Source: Pseudomonadota bacterium
GTDB lineage: Bacteria; Pseudomonadota; Alphaproteobacteria; Rhizobiales; Xanthobacteraceae
Length of the DNA: 64,000 nucleotides
Assembly (NCBI GenBank): GCA_018971625.1
Contig: JAGXAJ010000012.1
Coordinates: forward strand, 1 to 64,000
Direction: 5' to 3'
The notes below the pieces were generated by a model. The model had not been told where the DNA came from, made no database searches, and was given only the letters and a program-made list of their open reading frames with translations. The first letter of the stretch is position 1; each line of letters starts with the position of its first letter. The translations under genes and the position numbers were made by a program. Below are positions 30,076 to 38,804 of the stretch, piece by piece.

Positions 30076-30686
30076 CAGAATTCGATGCCGGCCTGGGTTT
30101 TCACACCGGCGGAAAAATGATGCTTGACGGCGCCCATTTCGGTGACGAGATCGGCCGCCTCGATCATCGCCGGCTTGGCGTTGCGGCCGGTAACGATCAC
30201 ATGCAGGCCATCGCGCCGCGATTTCAGCCGCGCCACCACGTCTTCGAGCGGCAGATAATCGTAGCGCAGTGCGATATTGAGTTCATCGAGTACCACGAGG
30301 TTGATGGAAGGATCGTCCATCAGGCCCTGCGCGATACTCCAGGCGCGCTGGCAGGCTGCGATGTCGCGCACCTTATCCTGAGTCTCCCAGGTGAACCCTT
30401 CGCCGGCGGTATGCCAGACCACGCGCTGGCCGAAAGATTCCAGCGCAGTCTGCTCGCCGGTCACCCGTCCCTTGATGAACTGCACGACCCCGATCCGCCA
30501 GCCATGGCCGAGCGCGCGCAAGGCAAGACCGAAAGCTGCGGTGGACTTGCCCTTGCCAGGACCGGTGTTGACCATCAGCAAGCCCTTGGTGATGGTTTTG
30601 GACGCCTCTTCGGCATCCTGAACCGCCTTGCGTTTGACCATTTTGGCGCGGTGACGCTCGGCTTCTTCGGTATCGATCTCGCTCAT
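30075..30686 (-). CDS. cobO: Corrinoid adenosyltransferase CobO
   Basis: A 203-residue CobA/CobO-type ATP:cob(I)alamin adenosyltransferase with the P-loop [21 protein letters not shown] and the family segments VQFIKG and [16 protein letters not shown]. It adds the adenosyl ligand to cobyrinic acid diamide before the CobQ step. It is divergent from the DUF1636-cobW operon across a 450-base gap that contains a plus-strand riboswitch, which does not serve this gene. Confidence 0.96.
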   Translation of the reverse strand: MSEIDTEEAERHRAKMVKRKAVQDAEEASKTITKGLLMVNTGPGKGKSTAAFGLALRALGHGWRIGVVQFIKGRVTGEQTALESFGQRVVWHTAGEGFTWETQDKVRDIAACQRAWSIAQGLMDDPSINLVVLDELNIALRYDYLPLEDVVARLKSRRDGLHVIVTGRNAKPAMIEAADLVTEMGAVKHHFSAGVKTQAGIEF

Positions 30687-30814
30687 CGGAGTCCTGCGGT
30701 ATCATCTGACGGAAGGGACAGGACCATATCAATTCCACCGGGGCAACCGGCCCGATCGGCCCGCCTGGTTCCCGGAGGGATTGACTTGACCGCGTTTCCG
30801 TCTGATTGAATCCC

Positions 30815-31012
30815 CAGCCGACGGTGTCCTGTCTTCGGACCGGACTAAGAGGGAATACCGGGCGCATCAGACACGGGACTGGTTCCCCGGTCTGTGCGAA
30901 GCCGGAGCTGCCCCCGCAACTGTGAGCGGAAAGCCTGCACGTGATGCCACTGGGTTCGCCCGGGAAGGTGGTGCCGGCAATGACCCGCGAGCCAGGAAAC
31001 CTGCCGTCGCCT
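30815..31012 (+). promoter_or_regulatory. Cobalamin riboswitch upstream of DUF1636-cobW-cobN
   Basis: On the plus strand: ACGGTGTCC, AAGAGGGAATACCGGG, the B12-box GCTGCCCCCGCAACTGTGAG, GCCACTGGG, GGGAAGGTGG and the closing GAGCCAGGAAACCTGCC appear in the canonical order. The last conserved base is about 125 bases before the DUF1636 start. The element should control the long plus-strand run that reaches cobA at 43.3 kb. Confidence 0.96.
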
Positions 31013-31136
31013 GCCATATCGCCATTCCGGGCGGGGCGTCCTGGAGTGAGAGGGTTGGTCGAACGGAGTGCAGGTCCGCTCGCCGCTGGTCTGGCAGCCG
31101 CATTTTGAGCGGATGCCACCATTGACGGGCTATGTT

Positions 31137-31565
31137 ATGGACCGATCTGCGCCTGTTGTTTCCATTGAAGATCTAAAACCAGATATTGGCGATGCCGCGG
31201 TCACGCTGCATGTCTGTGTCACCTGCCGCGCCGGGGAAGAAGGCGAAGATATCGTTCGGCCCGGCCGCCGGTTGCATGACGCTCTGGTCGAGGCACTGCG
31301 TCGCGAGGACGGCCCGCGCGACTTTCGCATCGTCGAAGTCGAGTGCCTCTCCAATTGCAATCGTGGCTGCAGCGCGGCGCTCACCGGACCCGGCCGCTGG
31401 AGCTATATCTATGGTGATCTCAATGAAAGCTCGGTCGACGATCTCCTGACTGGCGCTGCGCGCTATGCCGCGACTGCCGATGGCCTGGTGCCATGGCGGG
31501 AACGGCCGATGATTTTCCGCAAGGGCGTGATTGCACGCGTCCCGCCATCCGCCACGCCGGTCTAG
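31137..31565 (+). CDS. DUF1636 metal-binding-like protein
   Basis: A 142-residue protein with a Cys pattern CVTC near residue 28 and CLSNCNRGC near residue 71, then PGRWSYIYGDL. DUF1636 is a thioredoxin-like ferredoxin-type family often found next to cobW and cobN, but its function is not established. Its position as first gene after a B12 riboswitch suggests a role in cobalt handling or electron supply for the corrin pathway. The ATG at 31137 is preferred over an upstream frame extension. Confidence 0.88.
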   Translation: MDRSAPVVSIEDLKPDIGDAAVTLHVCVTCRAGEEGEDIVRPGRRLHDALVEALRREDGPRDFRIVEVECLSNCNRGCSAALTGPGRWSYIYGDLNESSVDDLLTGAARYAATADGLVPWRERPMIFRKGVIARVPPSATPV

Positions 31566-31575
31566 GAATTGTCCG

Positions 31576-32607
31576 ATGTCGATCGAAAAAATCCCTGTCA
31601 CCATCATCACCGGCTTTCTCGGCGCCGGCAAAACCACGCTGGTCCGCCATCTCATGGCGAACCCGCAAGGCCGCAGGCTGGCGATTCTCGTCAACGAGTT
31701 CGGCGACCTCGGTATCGACGGCGATATCTTGAAGGGCTGCGCCGACGCCAATTGTCCCGAAGACGCCATTGTCGAACTCACTAACGGCTGCCTTTGCTGC
31801 ACCGTCGCGGATGACTTCGTACCGACCATCGCGGGATTATTGTCGCGGCCGGAGCCGCCTGACCACATATTGATCGAGACATCGGGCCTGGCGCTGCCAA
31901 AACCGCTATTGAAGGCGTTCGAATGGCCGGACCTGCGTTCCCGGATCACGGTCGACGGCGTCATCGCGGTCGCCGATGCCGAGGCGGTGGCGGACGGCCG
32001 GTTCGCGCCCGATCTCGCCGCCATCGAACGGCAGCGTCTCGCCGACGAAAGCATCGATCATGATACGCCGCTCGGTGAGGTGTTCGAAGACCAGGTCGCC
32101 TGCGCGGACATCGTAATCCTCAACAAGGCTGACCTGGTCGATCCCGATCGGCTCGCCGCCGCGCGGAAAGCAGTGCTGGCGGAAGCGCCGCGCAGCATTC
32201 CCGTGCTCGACATCACGGAAGGCCGTATCGATCCGCGCGTCGTGCTGGGCATAGGAGCCGCCGCGGAAGACGATCTCGACGCGCGGCCGAGCCATCATGA
32301 GCAGCACGAAGAGCACGATCACGACGATTTCGACACCATCGTGGTGACGCTGCCCCCGGGCCAGAGCGCCGAAAGCATTGTGGCGAAGGTGGAAACGATC
32401 GCGCGCGACCACAATGTGCTGCGCGCCAAGGGTCATGTCGCCATAACAGGCAAGCCGATGCGGCTACTGGTGCAGGGCGTCGGCACGCGCGTGCGCGCGC
32501 AATTCGATCGTCCCTGGCGTTCCGGCGAGGAGCGGCTGTCGCGGATTGTCGTGATCGGCGAACGCGGTTTCGACCACGCCGCGGTGACCGCCTTGCTGAC
32601 GGGATAG
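31576..32607 (+). CDS. cobW: CobW-type GTPase metallochaperone
   Basis: A 343-residue COG0523 GTPase. The Walker A is TIITGFLGAGKTTLVRHL, the invariant metal motif is GCLCC, and a His-rich linker (HHEQHEEHDHDD) precedes the CobW carboxyl domain. CobW is thought to deliver cobalt to the CobN chelatase, which is encoded next. It lies 10 bases after DUF1636 and 3 bases before cobN. Confidence 0.96.
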   Translation: MSIEKIPVTIITGFLGAGKTTLVRHLMANPQGRRLAILVNEFGDLGIDGDILKGCADANCPEDAIVELTNGCLCCTVADDFVPTIAGLLSRPEPPDHILIETSGLALPKPLLKAFEWPDLRSRITVDGVIAVADAEAVADGRFAPDLAAIERQRLADESIDHDTPLGEVFEDQVACADIVILNKADLVDPDRLAAARKAVLAEAPRSIPVLDITEGRIDPRVVLGIGAAAEDDLDARPSHHEQHEEHDHDDFDTIVVTLPPGQSAESIVAKVETIARDHNVLRAKGHVAITGKPMRLLVQGVGTRVRAQFDRPWRSGEERLSRIVVIGERGFDHAAVTALLTG

Positions 32608-32610
32608 CGC

Positions 32611-35600
32611 ATGCATATCCTGCTGCGGGAAAGGCATGGACTTGAGGAAGCGGCGGCCGCGGAAGACCTCGGCCAGGCGCCAGCCGATCTCGTCGTGCTG
32701 TCCTTCGCAGACAGCGATCTCGGCGCGTTCGCAACCGCCTGGCGCGCCGGGCGCGAAAGCCTGCCCAGCCTGCGACTGGCCAATCTGCGACGCCTCGCCC
32801 ACCCGCTTTCCGTCGATCTCTATCTGCAGAACACCCTGTCCGGCGCGCGCGGCATTTTGATCCGGCTGCTCGGCGGGATCGACTATTGGCGCTACGGTGT
32901 GGAGCAGGTCGGTGCGCTCGCTGCGGCAAAGAACATTGCGCTGGCGATCATTCCCGGCGACGGTCGCCCCGACCCGCGGCTCGACGCCGCCTCGAACCTG
33001 CCGCCGTCGACGCTGCGCCGGCTGAAGACGCTATGCGACCATGGCGGCACGGACTCCGCACGTGCGGCGCTGGCGCAACTCGCGCTTGCCGCGGGCTTGC
33101 CGGCTGTCCCGCCAGTCGCCCGCGCCGCTTTGCCCAAGGTCGGATTCTATGTTCCCGGCACCGGGGTGGTCGAACCCTCCGCGCTCGATCTCACACCCGA
33201 TGGCGCGCCGATCGTGCTGGTCGTGTTCTACCGCGCCATTGTTGCAGCTTCCGACACCAATCCGATCGATCGCATGATGGCCGAACTGGCCCGTCAGGGC
33301 CTGCGGGCCATCGGCCTGTTCGCAACCAGCCTGAAAGACCGCGAGTGCGACGGCTGGTTGCGGCAATGGATTGCGAAAGTCGCGCCCGATGTGATCGTCA
33401 ACGCAACGGCTTTTTCGGCGCGCGGCGATGACGGTGCCAGCTCCCCGCTCGATGTGGTGGACGCCCCGGTTTTGCAGATTGCGCTTGCGGGCTCAAGCAG
33501 GGAGATCTGGGCACAATCGGATCGCGGCCTGTCGCCGCCTGATCTTGCGATCCATGTCGTGCTGCCGGAACTCGACGGCCGCTTGTTTGCGGGGGTCGCC
33601 TCCTTCAAGCAAATCGAGGCTGCCGATCCGGAGCTCGGTTATGCCCGCACGGTACATGCGGCCGATGACAGCCGCATCGCCGCGATCGTGGCACGCGCCA
33701 GGGCCTGGATCGCGCTGCGCCGGACTGCAACCGCCGACAAGCGACTCGCCATCGTCCTGTCGGCCTATCCCCGCCGCGCTGACCAGATGGCGCATGCGGT
33801 CGGTCTTGATGCGCCCGAGAGCGCGGTTCAGGTATTAAATGACCTGCGCGATCAGGGCTACAACATCAGCGGCATGCCGGCGGATGGCGCGGCGCTGATC
33901 GATCGGCTCAAAAGCGAAACGATCCGTTGGCCGGTCGAGTGCTACCGTGCGGCATTGGCGGCACTCGATCCGGCGCGGATCGCCAGCCTCGAGGCACAAT
34001 GGGGAACGCCGGAGAGCGACCCAGCGATCGTTGACGGCCATTTCGTGTTCGGGGTCGTGCAATGCGGGCACGCACTGATCGCGCTGCAGCCCGATCGCGG
34101 CCGACGCGCTGATCGCGTGGCCGAATATCACGATCCCAGGCGAGCGCCCCGGCACGGCTATGTCGCGTTTTATTTGTGGCTGCGTCAGATCCAGCAATGT
34201 CACGCCATGATCCATATGGGCGCCCATGGCACGCTGGAATGGCTGCCGGGAAAGTCGGTTGCGCTGTCATCCGCGTGCTGGCCTGATGCGCTGCTGGGCG
34301 CGACGCCTGTGATCTACCCGTTCATCGTCAACAATCCCGGCGAGGCCGCAACCGCCAAACGCAGACTGGGTGCTGTGACCATCGGTCATATCCCTCCTCC
34401 GCTCTCGACGGGAAAACTCCCGCCAGGCTTGCAGAGGATCGAGCGGTTGCTTGATGAATATTTGGTGGCCGATGGTCTCGACCCGCGCCGCCGCGAGCGG
34501 CTGGCGAAATCGATCATCGAGGCGGCACGAGAATCCGGCCTCGACCGCGACAGCGGGTTACATGAAGCGATGACGCCGCTGGAATCCGTGGTGCGACTTG
34601 ACAGCTTTGTCTGCGACGTCAAGGACACGCTGGTCGCTGACGGCCTGCATATTTTCGGACGGATGCCCAAGCACATCAGCGAGGACCACCGTGAAATATC
34701 CTACGGGGCCTGTGCGGCGGGCGAACGCGCCGCTCTGCTCGCAGCACTCGGCGGCAAGCATGTCGCGCCAGGCCCGGCCGGATCGCCCTGGCGCGGACGG
34801 CGCGACGTGCTGCCGACCGGGCGTAACCTGTTCACGGTCGATACCCGGGCCGTGCCGAGCCGCAACGCCACCGAGCAGGGCAAGCGTCTCGCCGAGGCGC
34901 TGCTGACCCGCCATCTGCAGGACCACGGCGACTATCCACAGCACTTGATGCTGGATCTCTGGGGATCGGCGACCATGCGCACCGCCGGCGAGGAATTTGC
35001 CATGGCGTTGCACTTGATGGGCATTGCGCCGGTGTGGGACACGACATCCGAGCGGGTCACCGGCTTCGACGTGATCACGCTGGCCGTGCTGGGGCGTCCG
35101 CGCATCGATGTGACGTTGCGGATTTCAGGCCTGTTTCGCGACGTATTTTCGAACTTGCCGGTACTGTTCGAACAGGCAGCCAGCGCGCTGGCCGCGCGCG
35201 ACGAACCTGCCGAGGAAAATCCGTATCGCAGTTTGCAAATCCCGCGGGTGTTCGGCCCCGCACCGGGCGACTATGGTGTGGGCGTGGTCGAAACCGCAGG
35301 CGATTTCACGCCGGCTAATGCGGAAGATGCGGGCGAGGCCTGGCTCGCCGCTAGCTCCTTTGCCTATGGCGGAGGAAATGACGGCGTTGAGGCGCGTGCG
35401 GCATTGGAGCAGCACACCGCCGCCACAGACACTTTTGTCCATACCCAAGATCTTCCCGAAACCGATTTGCTGACCGCGCCCGACTACGCCGCCCATGAAG
35501 GCGGCTTTGCCGCCGCGGCACGCAAGCTCAATGGCGCGGCGCCGGTTTTGTATCACGCCGATACGACCAAGCCCGACACGCCGCGGATGCGGACGCTCAA

Positions 35601-35946
35601 CGAGGAGGTCGCCCGCGTCGTGCGCGGCCGCACCACCAATCCGCGCTGGCTGCAAGGCCAGATGCGGCACGGCTTTCGCGGTGCAGCCGAAATCGCCGCC
35701 ACGCTCGATTTGATGGCGCAATTCGTCCATCTGGCCGGTGCGGTCGAAAGTCACCATTTCGACCTTTACTACGACGCAACGCTGGGTGATGACGAGGTGC
35801 GCCGGTTCATCGAACAAGCCAATCCAGAAGCCGCAAGAGTTATGCTCCAGCGTTTTCAGCAGATGATCGATGCCGGCTATTGGACGACGCGCCGTAACAG
35901 CGTGATCGAGCGGATCGCTGCCGCATCGGCCGAGACCGCGTCATGA
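32611..35946 (+). CDS. cobN: Cobaltochelatase large subunit CobN
   Basis: A 1111-residue protein of the CobN/magnesium-chelatase H family that inserts cobalt into hydrogenobyrinic diamide. Recognisable segments include IHMGAHGTLEWLPGKSVALS, PVIYPFIVNNPGEAATAKRR and RHGFRGAAEIAATLD. It is somewhat shorter than the roughly 1270-residue CobN of Pseudomonas or Sinorhizobium. The CobS and CobT chelatase subunits (a different CobS/CobT from those above) are not in the window. The stop codon overlaps the cobH ATG. Confidence 0.97.
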   Translation: MHILLRERHGLEEAAAAEDLGQAPADLVVLSFADSDLGAFATAWRAGRESLPSLRLANLRRLAHPLSVDLYLQNTLSGARGILIRLLGGIDYWRYGVEQVGALAAAKNIALAIIPGDGRPDPRLDAASNLPPSTLRRLKTLCDHGGTDSARAALAQLALAAGLPAVPPVARAALPKVGFYVPGTGVVEPSALDLTPDGAPIVLVVFYRAIVAASDTNPIDRMMAELARQGLRAIGLFATSLKDRECDGWLRQWIAKVAPDVIVNATAFSARGDDGASSPLDVVDAPVLQIALAGSSREIWAQSDRGLSPPDLAIHVVLPELDGRLFAGVASFKQIEAADPELGYARTVHAADDSRIAAIVARARAWIALRRTATADKRLAIVLSAYPRRADQMAHAVGLDAPESAVQVLNDLRDQGYNISGMPADGAALIDRLKSETIRWPVECYRAALAALDPARIASLEAQWGTPESDPAIVDGHFVFGVVQCGHALIALQPDRGRRADRVAEYHDPRRAPRHGYVAFYLWLRQIQQCHAMIHMGAHGTLEWLPGKSVALSSACWPDALLGATPVIYPFIVNNPGEAATAKRRLGAVTIGHIPPPLSTGKLPPGLQRIERLLDEYLVADGLDPRRRERLAKSIIEAARESGLDRDSGLHEAMTPLESVVRLDSFVCDVKDTLVADGLHIFGRMPKHISEDHREISYGACAAGERAALLAALGGKHVAPGPAGSPWRGRRDVLPTGRNLFTVDTRAVPSRNATEQGKRLAEALLTRHLQDHGDYPQHLMLDLWGSATMRTAGEEFAMALHLMGIAPVWDTTSERVTGFDVITLAVLGRPRIDVTLRISGLFRDVFSNLPVLFEQAASALAARDEPAEENPYRSLQIPRVFGPAPGDYGVGVVETAGDFTPANAEDAGEAWLAASSFAYGGGNDGVEARAALEQHTAATDTFVHTQDLPETDLLTAPDYAAHEGGFAAAARKLNGAAPVLYHADTTKPDTPRMRTLNEEVARVVRGRTTNPRWLQGQMRHGFRGAAEIAATLDLMAQFVHLAGAVESHHFDLYYDATLGDDEVRRFIEQANPEAARVMLQRFQQMIDAGYWTTRRNSVIERIAAASAETAS

Positions 35947-36572
35947 ACTACGCCTACGAGACCGACGGCGCGGCCATCTACCAGCGTTCCTTCGCCATCA
36001 TCCGCGCCGAAGCAAAACTCGACCGCTTCGATGCCGGCGACGAAAAGGTCGCGGTGCGGATCATCCATGCCAGCGGCATGGTCGAGATCGCCGACGATAT
36101 CGTTTTCACAAAGGGCTTCAGTGCCGCCGCTGCCGCCGCGCTGCGCGCGGGCGCGCCGATCTTCTGCGATGCCCAGATGGTCGCCCATGGCATCACCCGT
36201 GCTCGGCTGCCGGCCGATAACGCCGTACTTTGTACGCTGTCCGACCCGCAAGTGCCGGCGCTCGCAGCCAAACTCGGCACCACACGGGCGGCGGCGGCCG
36301 TTGAATTGTGGCGGGAGCGGCTGGCAGGATCGGTCGTCGTGATCGGCAATGCGCCCACCGCACTGTTTCGACTGCTCGAAATATTGCAGGAGCCCGATAT
36401 CATCCCCCCCGCAGCCGTGGTCGGCATCCCCGTCGGTTTCGTCGGCGCCGCCGAATCCAAGGAGGCATTGATTTCCTTCGGCCGCGTGCCCAGTGTCATC
36501 GTGCATGGACGCCGCGGCGGCAGTGCGATGGCAGCGGCGGCGCTGAACGCGGTCGCGAGCGAAAACGAATGA
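35943..36572 (+). CDS. cobH: Precorrin-8X methylmutase CobH
   Basis: A 209-residue enzyme that migrates a methyl group to give hydrogenobyrinate. The family signatures ESFAIIRAEA-like (RSFAIIRAEAKLDRF), VRIIHASGMVEIADDI with the catalytic His, and IFCDAQMVAHGITRARLPAD are all present. It starts inside the cobN stop codon, so there is no room for cobG, which usually lies here. It overlaps cobI by 4 bases. Confidence 0.97.
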   Translation: MNYAYETDGAAIYQRSFAIIRAEAKLDRFDAGDEKVAVRIIHASGMVEIADDIVFTKGFSAAAAAALRAGAPIFCDAQMVAHGITRARLPADNAVLCTLSDPQVPALAAKLGTTRAAAAVELWRERLAGSVVVIGNAPTALFRLLEILQEPDIIPPAAVVGIPVGFVGAAESKEALISFGRVPSVIVHGRRGGSAMAAAALNAVASENE

Positions 36573-37300
36573 GCGCGCCCGCGACCATCTATGGCGTCGG
36601 CCTCGGGCCCGGCGATCCCGAATTGATGAGCGTCAAGGCGGCGCGGCTGATCGCCAACGCCAGCGTGATCGCGCATTTCCGCAAACCCGGCCGCCCCGGC
36701 AATGCCCGCACTTTGGTGGAGGGAATGCTCGCCGCTGACGTGATCGAGGAAGCGCTGGAATATCCGGTGACGACGGAGATCACACTCGAAGACCCCGCTT
36801 ACGCCGATGCGCTTCGCGGTTTTTACGATGAATGCGTGCAGCGGCTGCTGCGACACGTCAGCGCCGGACGCGACGTGACGGTGCTCTGCGAGGGCGATCC
36901 GTTCCTTTATGGGTCGTTCATGCATCTGCACAGCCGTCTCGACGGCCAGGCGCCGATCGTGGTGGTGCCCGGAATCTCCGGCATGTCCGGCTGCTGGACC
37001 GCGAGCGGCGTGCCGATCACCTTCGGCGACGACGTACTGACCGTGGTGCCGGCGACGCTCGACGAGGCAAGCCTGACCGAACGGATGCGGTCGATCGACG
37101 CGCTGGTGGTGATGAAGCTTGGTCGCAATCTGCCGAAGGTACGCCGCGCGCTTCAGGCGACAGGCCTCGCTGAACGCGCGGTCTATGTCGAGCGCGGCAC
37201 CATGGCCGGCGAGAAGGTGCTGCCGCTGGCTGAAAAGACCGATGACGAGGCGCCCTACTTCTCGATGATCCTGGTCCACGGCCGCGGACGGCGACCATGA
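36569..37300 (+). CDS. cobI: Precorrin-2 C20-methyltransferase CobI
   Basis: A 243-residue SAM methyltransferase. The amino end TIYGVGLGPGDPELMSVKAA and the second motif VLCEGDPFLYGSFMHLHSRL are characteristic of CobI/CbiL, as is the longer spacing before VVPGISGMSGCW. It converts precorrin-2 to precorrin-3A, the substrate of the missing CobG step. Overlaps cobH and cobJ by 4 bases each. Confidence 0.96.
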   Translation: MSAPATIYGVGLGPGDPELMSVKAARLIANASVIAHFRKPGRPGNARTLVEGMLAADVIEEALEYPVTTEITLEDPAYADALRGFYDECVQRLLRHVSAGRDVTVLCEGDPFLYGSFMHLHSRLDGQAPIVVVPGISGMSGCWTASGVPITFGDDVLTVVPATLDEASLTERMRSIDALVVMKLGRNLPKVRRALQATGLAERAVYVERGTMAGEKVLPLAEKTDDEAPYFSMILVHGRGRRP

Positions 37301-38058
37301 GCGGCTGGCTCGCTATCGCAGGCCTTGGCCCCGGCGCCCCCGAACTGGTGACGCCGGAAGTCACGCAGGCGTTGGCGCAGGCGACCGATTTGATCGGCTA
37401 CGCGCCCTATGTAGCCCGGGTATCCGAGCGGGTAGGCCTTAGCCGGCACGTCTCCGACAATCGCGAGGAACGCGACCGCGCCAGACTGGCGCTTCGTCTT
37501 GCCGCGGAAGGTCGGCGCGTGATCGTGGTCTCATCCGGCGATCCCGGCGTATTCGCGATGGCCGCCGCCGTGTTCGAGGCGGTGGACTGCGGCGATCCCT
37601 CCTGGCGAAATCTCGATATAAAGGTGCTGCCCGGCATCAGCGCGATGTTCGCCGCCGCGGCAAGGATCGGTGCACCGCTGGGCCATGATTTCTGCGCGAT
37701 CAATCTGTCGGACAATCTGAAACCGTGGGAACTGATCGAACGCCGGCTGCGGCTGGCGGCGCAGGCCGGATTCGTGATCGCGCTCTACAACCCGCTCTCG
37801 AAAGCGCGACCCTGGCAGCTCGGCCGCGCGCTCGCATTACTGCGCAAGGAATTGCCGGAAGTCGTTCCAGTTGCCTTTGCAAGTGCGGTCAGCGATGCAA
37901 AGGAAGCAATCGACGTCACGACCTTGCGCGACGCGGTTGCCGAACGCGCTGACATGCGCACGCTTGTACTCATCGGCTCTTCGCAAACGCGCCTGATCGC
38001 GCGTCCTGATGGCAGCCCGTTCGTCTATACGCCACGCTCCGCCGGAGTTTCGCCGTGA
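37297..38058 (+). CDS. cobJ: Precorrin-3B C17-methyltransferase CobJ
   Basis: A 253-residue SAM methyltransferase that methylates C17 and contracts the ring. It begins LAIAGLGPGAPELVTPEV and has SSGDPGVFAMAAAVFE, VLPGISAMFAAAARIGAPLG and FVIALYNPLSKARPWQL, all CobJ/CbiH hallmarks. Its last 34 bases overlap the end of the opposite-strand cobK. Confidence 0.96.
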   Translation: MSGWLAIAGLGPGAPELVTPEVTQALAQATDLIGYAPYVARVSERVGLSRHVSDNREERDRARLALRLAAEGRRVIVVSSGDPGVFAMAAAVFEAVDCGDPSWRNLDIKVLPGISAMFAAAARIGAPLGHDFCAINLSDNLKPWELIERRLRLAAQAGFVIALYNPLSKARPWQLGRALALLRKELPEVVPVAFASAVSDAKEAIDVTTLRDAVAERADMRTLVLIGSSQTRLIARPDGSPFVYTPRSAGVSP

Positions 38059-38804
38059 CACAGCCAGCGCAAAACCTCCGCGACCGTTTCGACCCTTTGG
38101 CGGGCTGGAATAAAAGGACGCCGCACCATCACGACCGGCAGGCCGAGTTCGCGCGCGGCTTCAATTTTTGCGGATGCAGAGTCGCCGCCGGCGTCGCGGG
38201 CCACCACAATATCGATGCGATAGTCAGTGAGCATCTTGCGGTCGCCGGCAAGATCGAACGGACCGCGCGCAATGATCATTTCGGCCGCAAGCGGCAACGG
38301 CGCATGCGGCTGATCGACCAGCCGGACCAGGTAGAAATGCTGCTTGTGGCTCGCGAATGGCGCGAGTTGCGTGCGACCAATGCCGAGGAACACGCGGCGA
38401 GGGACGGCGCCCAGCGCCTGCGCCGCCGACACGAAATCATCGACCTCGATCCAGCGGTCGCCCGCGCTGCGCTGCCAGGGCGCTCGCTCGAGCGCGAGCA
38501 GCGGAATAGAGAGCGCCGCGCAGGCCGCAATCGCATGCGCGCTCATCTGGGCCGCAAAGGGATGCGTTGCGTCGACGACACGCGCGATCTTTTCACGGCG
38601 AAGATAGTCGATCAGCCCGTCGATGCCACCAAAGCCGCCGACGCGCCAGGCAATTGGCGGCTGCTTCGGGTTCTCGGTACGCCCGGCATAGGACAGTATC
38701 GCATCGAAACGTGGATCGCCGACAATCGCCGACGCAAGCTGGTTGGCGTCAGCGCTGCCGCCAAGGATCAGGACGCACAATGGTTTGACCGGAGAGGACG
38801 TCAT
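38025..38804 (-). CDS. cobK: Precorrin-6A reductase CobK
   Basis: A 259-residue NADPH-dependent reductase. The amino end VLILGGSADANQLASAI, the segment VVDATHPFAAQMSAHA and the carboxyl LPVVMVRRPFIPARQRV identify CobK/CbiJ. It is the only gene on the minus strand within the cobW-cobA run. Its ATG (38804-38802) shares two bases with the ATG of divergent cobL (38803), and its end overlaps cobJ by 34 bases. It cannot be part of the plus-strand transcript, so it needs a promoter inside cobL. Confidence 0.95.
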   Translation of the reverse strand: MTSSPVKPLCVLILGGSADANQLASAIVGDPRFDAILSYAGRTENPKQPPIAWRVGGFGGIDGLIDYLRREKIARVVDATHPFAAQMSAHAIAACAALSIPLLALERAPWQRSAGDRWIEVDDFVSAAQALGAVPRRVFLGIGRTQLAPFASHKQHFYLVRLVDQPHAPLPLAAEMIIARGPFDLAGDRKMLTDYRIDIVVARDAGGDSASAKIEAARELGLPVVMVRRPFIPARQRVETVAEVLRWLCHGETPAERGV

